From: Candidatus Pacearchaeota archaeon
Lineage (GTDB): Archaea > Nanobdellota > Nanobdellia > Pacearchaeales > GW2011-AR1
Assembly (NCBI GenBank): GCA_017609695.1
Contig: JAFCDM010000030.1
Span: 1 to 8,884 of the forward strand
DNA length: 8,884 nucleotides
Direction: 5' to 3'
Shown: piece after piece, positions 3,865-8,884 of the stretch
How the letters are laid out: every line of letters starts with the position of its first letter
Position numbering within the stretch: the first letter of the stretch is position 1
Position numbers and translations under genes: made by a program
Notes under the pieces: model-generated
Told to the model about the DNA's origin: nothing
What the model saw: the letters and a program-made list of their open reading frames with translations, nothing else
Database searches by the model: none

Positions 3865-6678
3865 ATGGTTGAAGGTGGGAAATTAAAAATTGAGAGATAT
3901 TTTACAAGGAAGGGGGAAGATGTTTATAAAAGTATACCTTGGGATAAATCTGATGTTGAAATAATCGGTGAAAATGGAGAAGTTTTATTTACACAAAAAG
4001 ATTGTGAATTTCCAAAATCTTTTAGTCCTTTAGCAAGAAAAGTTATTGCTTCTAAATATTTTTATGGGGATCAGGAGAATTTGGAAAGAGAAAGTTCTTT
4101 TAGACAAGTAGTTGGAAGGATTAGTGAGACTATTTCTGATTGGGGTTTAAAAGATAATTATTTTAATATAGAGGAAAGAGCGATTTATGAACAAGAATTA
4201 GCAAAATTAATGTTTGACCAAAAAGCAGCATTTAATTCTCCTGTTCAATTTAATGTTGGTACTGATAGGTATGAATCAAGGAAAACAAATGATGATAAAA
4301 AGGAGTATGCATTTATAGGGGGGAAAGTAAAAAAAATACCTATAAAAGAGCTTTATAAATATCCTCAAACTTCTGCTTGTTTTATTCAAAAAGTTAAAGA
4401 TACTATGGAATCAATTTTAATGCTATCTGTTTATGAGGGGATGTTATTTAGTCATGGTTCTGGAACTGGGACTGATTTATCTACATTAAGAAGTTCAAGA
4501 GAAAAAATTTCTGGAGGTGGAAAGCCATCTGGACCTTTACAATACCTTTCGTTTTATGATCAAATCGCAAGAATTGTTAAATCTGGAGGTAAAACAAGAC
4601 GGGCAGCTAAGATGAATTCACTTAAAATTTCTCACCCAGATATTAAAGAATTTATAATGGCTAAAACAATACAAGAAAAAGTAATTAAGTCTCTTATAGA
4701 TGCAGGGCATGACCCTGATTTTGTTTGTGATAATGCATTATACCAAAATGTAAATTTTTCTGTAAGGGTAAGTGATGAATTTATGCGTGCAGTTGAAAAT
4801 AATGAAGATTGGCAAACCATTCCTATTCATAATAAAGAATTAGCAAGTAAAATGCCGAAATACAAAGCAAGAGATTTAATGGATTTAATTGCTGAAGGAA
4901 CACGGGTTTGTGGGGATCCTGGAATACAATTTGATACAACTATAAATAAATGGCATACTTGTCCAAATGAAAGTAGAATAAATGCAAGTAATCCTTGTTC
5001 TGAATATATGTTTGTAGACGATAGTTCTTGTGATCTTGCTTCTTTGAACTTAAGGGCCTTTGTTGGTGAAGATGGAAAATTTAATTCTTTAGATTTTGAA
5101 AAGGGAACAGAAATTATAGCTATAGGGCAGGATTTATTGTATGATAATTCTAGTTTTCCTAGGCGAGAAATTGCAGAAAATTCTCATAGATTTCGTCCAT
5201 TAGGACAAGGATATGGAAATTTAGGAGGGTTATTAATGGCTTGGGGAATTCCTTATGATTCTGATGAAGGAAGAGCTGTTGGAGCTACTCTTGCAGCATT
5301 ACAAAATTCTTCAGTTTATAAAGCTTCTGTAAAAATGGCAAAAAAATTAGGGGCTTTTGAAGCATTTGAAGAAAATAAAGAGCCAATGTTAAATGTGATA
5401 AAAATGCATAGGGATCATGCAAACAGAATAGATAGAACGAGCTTACCAAAAGGATTTGGATTAGAAGAAGCATTGGATTCTGCAATTAAAAATTATGAAT
5501 ATGATTTAAGGGAAGGAGGAAAATTTGGGTTTAGGAATGCTCAAGCAACTGTTCTTGCTCCTACTGGGACAATACGTTTTATGATGGATTTTGCTACCAC
5601 AGGAATTGAACCTGATATAGCATTAATTAAATATAAATTATTGTCTGGGGGAGGAACTTTAAAAATGGTTAATCCAATAGTTCCTTTATCATTAGATAAG
5701 TTAGGTTATGACAAGAGGCAAAAACAATCTATATTAGATTATATTGATAAAAATGCAACAATAGAGGGGAGTGAATTAAAAGAAGAACATCTTTCTGTTT
5801 TTGATTGTTCAATTAAACCTAAAAAAGGAAAAAGAACTATTTCTGCGAGGGGACATTTAAAAATGATGGCTTCTATTCAGCCATTTTTATCTGGAGCTAT
5901 ATCTAAGACTGTTAATATGAATGAAGATGCAAGTGTAGAAGATATAAAACAAACATATATTGATGCTTGGAAAATGGGGTTAAAAGCAGTAGCTATATAT
6001 AGACATAATAGTAAACCAAGACAACCTCTGTCTCTTTCATCTGATAAAGAGAAATTAGAAGAAAAGGTTAAAAGGCCTTTAAGAACAAAACTTCCAGGTA
6101 CAAGAAAGTCTATAACTCATAAATTTAATCTTGCTGGGCATGAAGGATATTTAACTACTGGACTTTATTCTAATAAAACTCCTGGGGAACTTTTTATAAA
6201 TATGTCTAAAGAAGGGAGTACTATTGGGGGATTAATGGATACTATTGGGATTTTAACTTCTTTTGCTTTACAATGGGGGATTCCATTAGAAATTTTAGCA
6301 GAGAAATTAAGGAATAATAGATTTGAGCCATATGGAATTGTACTTGAAGGAGATGAAAGAATTAAAACTGCAGTTTCATTAACAGATTATATTTATCATT
6401 GGATGGCCAAACAATTTGATTGTGAAACTATCTCCGATGTAACTGCTTATGATGCTCCAAAAAAAGAGGATAAGATTCACTTAGAGAAAGAAGAAATTGA
6501 GAAAGATATTTTTTCAGGAAGAAAACCAGATGGGGGATTTTGTATTAAATGTGGGGGGGATTTTGTATTAAATGTGGAAGTCAAATGTATAAATTTGGGC
6601 ATTGTGAAGAAAGATGCTCTAAACCAGATTGTCTTCATGTTAATTATAATGGATGTGGGCAATAAAAACCTTTATTAA
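3865..6678 (+). CDS. nrdJ: adenosylcobalamin-dependent (class II) ribonucleotide reductase, C-terminal tail frameshifted
   Basis: Reduces ribonucleotides to deoxyribonucleotides using a 5'-deoxyadenosyl radical from vitamin B12; independent of oxygen and with no separate radical subunit. The open frame is 937 residues. It begins with the NrdJ-type N-terminus (ERYFTRKGEDVYKSIPW, then SPLARKVIASKYF) and has no N-terminal ATP cone. Expected catalytic residues are present: the redox pair Cys172 (SACF) and Cys389 (SSCDL), and Asn376, Cys378 and Glu380 in NPCSE, where Cys378 would carry the thiyl radical. The phosphate-binding PTGTI is at 566-570. The C-terminal Cys tail, which passes electrons from thioredoxin, starts normally with Cys893-x2-Cys896. 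A 23-bp tandem duplication then throws the frame, and residues 899-937 are an out-of-frame tail. The original tail continues in the -1 frame and ends at a TAA at 6663-6665. No intein is present. It is cotranscribed with nrdR and probably with thioredoxin downstream. Confidence 0.96.
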   Translation: MVEGGKLKIERYFTRKGEDVYKSIPWDKSDVEIIGENGEVLFTQKDCEFPKSFSPLARKVIASKYFYGDQENLERESSFRQVVGRISETISDWGLKDNYFNIEERAIYEQELAKLMFDQKAAFNSPVQFNVGTDRYESRKTNDDKKEYAFIGGKVKKIPIKELYKYPQTSACFIQKVKDTMESILMLSVYEGMLFSHGSGTGTDLSTLRSSREKISGGGKPSGPLQYLSFYDQIARIVKSGGKTRRAAKMNSLKISHPDIKEFIMAKTIQEKVIKSLIDAGHDPDFVCDNALYQNVNFSVRVSDEFMRAVENNEDWQTIPIHNKELASKMPKYKARDLMDLIAEGTRVCGDPGIQFDTTINKWHTCPNESRINASNPCSEYMFVDDSSCDLASLNLRAFVGEDGKFNSLDFEKGTEIIAIGQDLLYDNSSFPRREIAENSHRFRPLGQGYGNLGGLLMAWGIPYDSDEGRAVGATLAALQNSSVYKASVKMAKKLGAFEAFEENKEPMLNVIKMHRDHANRIDRTSLPKGFGLEEALDSAIKNYEYDLREGGKFGFRNAQATVLAPTGTIRFMMDFATTGIEPDIALIKYKLLSGGGTLKMVNPIVPLSLDKLGYDKRQKQSILDYIDKNATIEGSELKEEHLSVFDCSIKPKKGKRTISARGHLKMMASIQPFLSGAISKTVNMNEDASVEDIKQTYIDAWKMGLKAVAIYRHNSKPRQPLSLSSDKEKLEEKVKRPLRTKLPGTRKSITHKFNLAGHEGYLTTGLYSNKTPGELFINMSKEGSTIGGLMDTIGILTSFALQWGIPLEILAEKLRNNRFEPYGIVLEGDERIKTAVSLTDYIYHWMAKQFDCETISDVTAYDAPKKEDKIHLEKEEIEKDIFSGRKPDGGFCIKCGGDFVLNVEVKCINLGIVKKDALNQIVFMLIIMDVGNKNLY
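6532..6577 (+). repeat. perfect 23-bp tandem duplication in the 3' end of nrdJ
   Basis: Two identical, directly adjacent 23-bp copies (6532-6554 and 6555-6577). Each starts GGGGGATTTTG and ends AAATGTGG. The junction creates a run of seven G at 6553-6559. Each copy encodes GGFCIKCG in the proper frame. Because 23 is not a multiple of three, everything after the first copy is read in the wrong frame in nrdJ. Confidence 0.95.
6558..6665 (+). pseudogene. nrdJ: displaced (-1 frame) authentic C-terminal tail of nrdJ
   Basis: Reading the second repeat copy in the -1 frame from GGA at 6558 gives GFCIKCGSQMYKFGHCEERC followed by SKPDCLHVNYNGCGQ and a TAA at 6663-6665. This is a cysteine-rich, zinc-ribbon-like end ending in GCG, as expected for class II reductases. 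The frame used by the long open frame instead gives hydrophobic, non-family sequence. So this is the true tail, now out of frame. It would be joined to the main protein if the seven-G run had eight G (a 24-bp in-frame duplication), if the duplication were absent, or if ribosomes slip by -1 on the G run. Confidence 0.85.
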
Positions 6679-6744
6679 CCTTCTAATTCTATGTTTTTCA
6701 ATGGATTTTGTAAAAATAAGTGGGGATATGAAGGAGATTAGAAT
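6679..6744 (+). other. short gap between nrdJ and thioredoxin gene
   Basis: This 66-bp gap (79 bp from the displaced nrdJ stop) has no strong terminator; an AT-only AATAAA/TTTATT inverted repeat at 6661-6676 is too weak. TTGTAAAAATA near 6707-6717 is a poor TATA box whose start would fall on the ribosome binding site. Read-through from nrdJ is the simplest reading. Confidence 0.4.
6731..6736 (+). promoter_or_regulatory. ribosome binding site of thioredoxin gene
   Basis: AAGGAG lies eight bases ahead of the ATG at 6745. It decides the start in favour of 6745 over the in-frame ATG at 6769, which has no such site. Confidence 0.7.
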
Positions 6745-8556
6745 ATGGTTGCAAGAAATGACTCAGCAATGGAAATCACAGAACAGGAATTTTCTGAAAT
6801 AATAAATAATTCTCATAAATTAGTTGTAGTTGATTTTTATGCTGAATGGTGCTTATCTCCTGAAACAAATTTAATTTTTAACCCTGGTATTAAAGATATT
6901 GAATGTGTTGAAAATGGATCAAAAATTCTTTCTTTTGATAAAAATTTTAGAGAATCCTATGCTAAAGTTAAATCAACCCATAAAATAATTCATAATAAAA
7001 AAATAAAGATAATCACTCAAAGGGGAAGGGATATTGAATGCACTCCTGAACATCTTTTATTAACAAAAGATGGATTTAAATCTGCTCAAGAACTTTCGGT
7101 TGGGGATTCTGTTGCAGTTTATTTATTTTCTTCTTACCCAAAAATAAAAGAGGATAAAACTCTTTTTTTAACTGAAAAAGAGATTAGAAAAACTGCTCAA
7201 AACTTAAAATTAACAAACGAAAAATTTATTGATGAATTAAGAGAGAAAAATCTTTTAAGTCTTTGTTATGATGATGAAAGAGCCCATATTTTAGCTAGTT
7301 TGGTGGGATTGTTATTAACAGATGGTTCTTTATCTATGCAGAAAAATAATTTAAGATCTACAGAATTTTTTGTTGGTTCTAAAGAAGATGTTAAAGAAGT
7401 AATTAAAGATTTGAGTTTTATTGGGTTTGAAGCAAGTAAGAGAGAACAGATTATAAAAGGAAGTATTAATAATAGAGAATTTATACAAAAAATTAATAGG
7501 GTGAGAGTTTCAAAAACCTCTCTTTTTATTTTATTTACTGCTCTTGGGGGAATTGTTGGGAAAAAATTTATTAAAGGATTAAAAATTCCTAAGTGGATTT
7601 TAAAGGCTCCAAAAGAAATACAAAAATCTTTTTTACAAGGATTTTTAGGTGGAGATGGTCCTAAAATAGAAATTAGAACTTTAAAAAAGGAAGAAGGAAA
7701 ACCTTATAATAAGTCTTGTATAAATCCTATTGAATTTCACTTTTATTTAGAGGCTATAAATTGTCAAAGAAAGTTTACAAAAGAATTATTATATTTATTG
7801 AAACAATTTGATATTGAAACAAGAAAAGTTATTATAAAAGAAGAGGATAGATATGAAAGAAAAGACAAAAAAAAATCTCTCCTTTTAAAAATCTATTTAA
7901 AAACAAACCTAAAATCTGCTTATGAATATTCTAATATTGGTTTTAAATATGCTTATCATAAAAAATTAATTTCATCAATATCTAGAGAATATCTTTTAGA
8001 GAGAATGTCAATTCTTAATCAATTAGTAGAAAAGAAAAATAAAGCATTAAAAATGAAAAAGAATTTTACATTAAATGAAATAAGTAAAATTTTAGAAATT
8101 TCTAAATCTACACTTTATAATTGGTTTAATGGAAGAAAAGTTTCAGCCCCTTGGGGCTTTATATATTTCAAAGACTGGGTTAATAAAAACATAAAAGAAA
8201 ACTTGGCATATGATAAGATAAAAAAAATAGAATCTTATGAAGGACAACAATTTCCATTTATATCTATTTCATTAGATAATAAAACAAAGATGTTTGTTGC
8301 AAATGAAGTGATTCACCATAATTGTATGCCCTGTCTAATGCTTTCCCCGATTCTTGAAGAAATTGCAGAATCTGATTTAATGAAAGAAGTTAAATTTGCT
8401 AAAATTAATATAGATGATAATCAAGAATTAGCAAGAAAATATAATATTTCAAGTATCCCTTGTTTGATTATTTTTAAAGATGGAAAAGAAGTTGGTAGGA
8501 TTATTGGTGCTCAAACAGGAGAAATAATTGAGGAGAAGATTAAAGGGTTATTGTGA
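6745..8556 (+). CDS. trxA: thioredoxin precursor interrupted by an intein at the active site
   Basis: The 603-residue precursor is a normal 112-residue thioredoxin split by a 491-residue intein (residues 36-526). The N-extein (1-35) ends in VVVDFYAEW. The C-extein (527-603) starts CMPC and runs through KFAKINIDDNQELARKYNIS to IPCLIIFKDGKEVGRI. Splicing would join them to WCMPC, placing redox Cys36 and Cys39 and cis-Pro81 at the usual thioredoxin spacing. The spliced length is standard, so no residues are lost. One oddity is Cys82 right after the cis-proline, where Thr is usual. The protein acts in the cytosol as a disulfide reductant. Its place after nrdJ suggests that it feeds electrons to the class II reductase. 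Without splicing, the enzyme would have its active-site Trp and Cys separated and should be inactive. It ends one base short of the convergent gene on the other strand. Confidence 0.95.
   Translation: MVARNDSAMEITEQEFSEIINNSHKLVVVDFYAEWCLSPETNLIFNPGIKDIECVENGSKILSFDKNFRESYAKVKSTHKIIHNKKIKIITQRGRDIECTPEHLLLTKDGFKSAQELSVGDSVAVYLFSSYPKIKEDKTLFLTEKEIRKTAQNLKLTNEKFIDELREKNLLSLCYDDERAHILASLVGLLLTDGSLSMQKNNLRSTEFFVGSKEDVKEVIKDLSFIGFEASKREQIIKGSINNREFIQKINRVRVSKTSLFILFTALGGIVGKKFIKGLKIPKWILKAPKEIQKSFLQGFLGGDGPKIEIRTLKKEEGKPYNKSCINPIEFHFYLEAINCQRKFTKELLYLLKQFDIETRKVIIKEEDRYERKDKKKSLLLKIYLKTNLKSAYEYSNIGFKYAYHKKLISSISREYLLERMSILNQLVEKKNKALKMKKNFTLNEISKILEISKSTLYNWFNGRKVSAPWGFIYFKDWVNKNIKENLAYDKIKKIESYEGQQFPFISISLDNKTKMFVANEVIHHNCMPCLMLSPILEEIAESDLMKEVKFAKINIDDNQELARKYNISSIPCLIIFKDGKEVGRIIGAQTGEIIEEKIKGLL
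6850..8322 (+). mobile_element. LAGLIDADG homing-endonuclease intein (491 aa) in thioredoxin
   Basis: A self-splicing protein element and mobile gene. It starts at Cys36 with CLSPETNLIFN (block A). Block B is ECTPEHLLLT, with Thr100 and His103 in the TxxH motif. Two LAGLIDADG helices follow: LVGLLLTDG with Asp193, and FLQGFLGGDG with Asp304. Both catalytic acids are kept, so the homing nuclease looks active. A helix-turn-helix (about residues 443-464, EISKILEISKSTLYNWF) probably helps bind DNA. Block F/G is FISISLDNKTKMFVANEVIHHN, ending in penultimate His525 and Asn526, followed by Cys527 as the +1 nucleophile. All residues for class 1 splicing are present. The frame is intact throughout, and base composition matches the host by eye, which suggests long residence or transfer from another AT-rich archaeon. 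Confidence 0.95.
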
Positions 8557-8557
8557 A

Positions 8558-8776
8558 TTATTTATATGTCACTTCGATATCCCAAATATTGAGTTCAGTG
8601 CTTTGAGTCATAAGGATTCTTTTTGGATGTTTCGCTTTTTTTCTACCATAATATTCAAGAGAACCTATGAAATCTTGAGGGTTAGGAAGAGCTTCTCCAG
8701 AGTTTATTACTGAACCAATTTTAAATCTTTCAATATCTTCTAATCTATGTGTTTTTTTAATTGGTGTTTTTGTCAT
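8558..8776 (-). CDS. small hypothetical protein
   Basis: A 72-residue protein that I do not recognise. It is charged and soluble, with no membrane segment, no Cys and no signal peptide. The N-terminal half has TKTPIKKTHRLEDIERFKIG and the middle GEALPNPQDFIGSLEYYGRKK. The C-terminus (LNIWDIEVTYK) reads like a beta strand. Composition is ordinary for a folded protein, unlike the hydrophobic frame on the opposite strand, so I take this strand as coding. It converges on the thioredoxin gene with one base between the stops. A TATA-like TTTTTAAATA on the minus strand (about 8796-8805) is centred roughly 24 bp ahead of the ATG and no ribosome binding site is seen, which points to a leaderless mRNA. 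Confidence 0.6.
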   Translation of the reverse strand: MTKTPIKKTHRLEDIERFKIGSVINSGEALPNPQDFIGSLEYYGRKKAKHPKRILMTQSTELNIWDIEVTYK

Positions 8777-8844
8777 TTTCTTTTGATTGTTTTTTTATTT
8801 AAAAATCTTTGTGTTGTTTGAAATATGTTTTTTTATGATAATAA

Positions 8845-8854
8845 TATATAAAAA
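8845..8854 (+). promoter_or_regulatory. candidate TATA box for a gene starting at the right edge
   Basis: TATATAAAAA is a good archaeal TATA box. In-frame-independent ATG codons at 8871 and 8876 lie about 22 and 27 bp from its centre, where a leaderless gene would begin. Only the first few codons would be inside the window, so the gene itself cannot be confirmed. Confidence 0.4.
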
Positions 8855-8884
8855 CCTTAGGAAAGTTTTTATGAGATGGAAAAA

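Noticed and set aside
4632..4820. Minus-strand open frames inside nrdJ (also 5285-5485 and 6477-6662) and across nrdR (3386-3601)
   Set aside because: They lie opposite strongly conserved nrdJ and nrdR codons, have no start signals and read as low-complexity hydrophobic sequence.
6661..6676. AATAAA/TTTATT inverted repeat after nrdJ as a terminator
   Set aside because: Six A-T pairs with no following T run are too weak to support a terminator call.
3865..6678. An intein inside NrdJ, where reductase inteins are common
   Set aside because: The catalytic motifs follow one another at normal spacing and no splicing or LAGLIDADG motif is present.
8528..8713. Plus-strand open frame overlapping the end of thioredoxin
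   Set aside because: Composition is rich in Phe, Arg and Ser with no family look; it mirrors the more protein-like minus-strand gene at 8558-8776.
1..8884. tRNA, rRNA, CRISPR arrays or DNA insertion sequences
   Set aside because: I saw no tRNA TψC-type GGTTCRA box with a matching acceptor stem, no spaced direct repeats, and no transposase; the intein is the only mobile element.

Overview
The window looks like a piece of a small, very AT-rich archaeal genome, most likely a DPANN lineage of the Pacearchaeota/Woesearchaeota kind. This placement is inferred. The signs are TTTATAAA-type TATA boxes about 25-30 bp ahead of several genes, a mix of purine-rich ribosome binding sites and apparently leaderless starts, a pilin-like N-terminus, and two small membrane proteins that resemble the DPANN-associated families DUF5652 and DUF5654. 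No rRNA, tRNA or CRISPR array is visible.

Layout. Positions 2-2275 hold four minus-strand genes for the cell envelope, transcribed leftward: a two-helix membrane protein (DUF5652-like), a second one (DUF5654-like), a pilin-like single-anchor protein and a secreted cysteine-rich beta protein. A short divergent promoter region (2276-2397) separates them from a plus-strand nucleotidyltransferase with a helical C-terminal domain (2398-3132). A 298-bp non-coding stretch (3133-3430) then carries the promoter and a pair of operator-like sites for the central plus-strand operon: nrdR (3431-3862), nrdJ (3865-6678) and an intein-containing thioredoxin gene (6745-8556). A small hypothetical gene runs toward the operon on the minus strand (8558-8776). 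A plus-strand TATA box near the right edge suggests that another gene starts there.

How the genes work together. NrdJ is the adenosylcobalamin-dependent class II ribonucleotide reductase. NrdR is its zinc-ribbon/ATP-cone repressor. Thioredoxin is the standard electron donor for such a reductase. Two NrdR-box-like palindromes 31 bp apart, just past the predicted transcription start, suggest that NrdR controls its own operon in this archaeon.

Most interesting points. (1) A 491-residue LAGLIDADG intein sits exactly inside the thioredoxin active site, between the Trp and the first Cys of WCMPC, so the catalytic Cys is also the splicing nucleophile. (2) A perfect 23-bp tandem duplication with a seven-G junction shifts the frame of the cysteine-rich NrdJ tail; the original tail is fully readable in the -1 frame. 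(3) The tandem NrdR boxes, whose four half-sites all read TAC(A/T)A.
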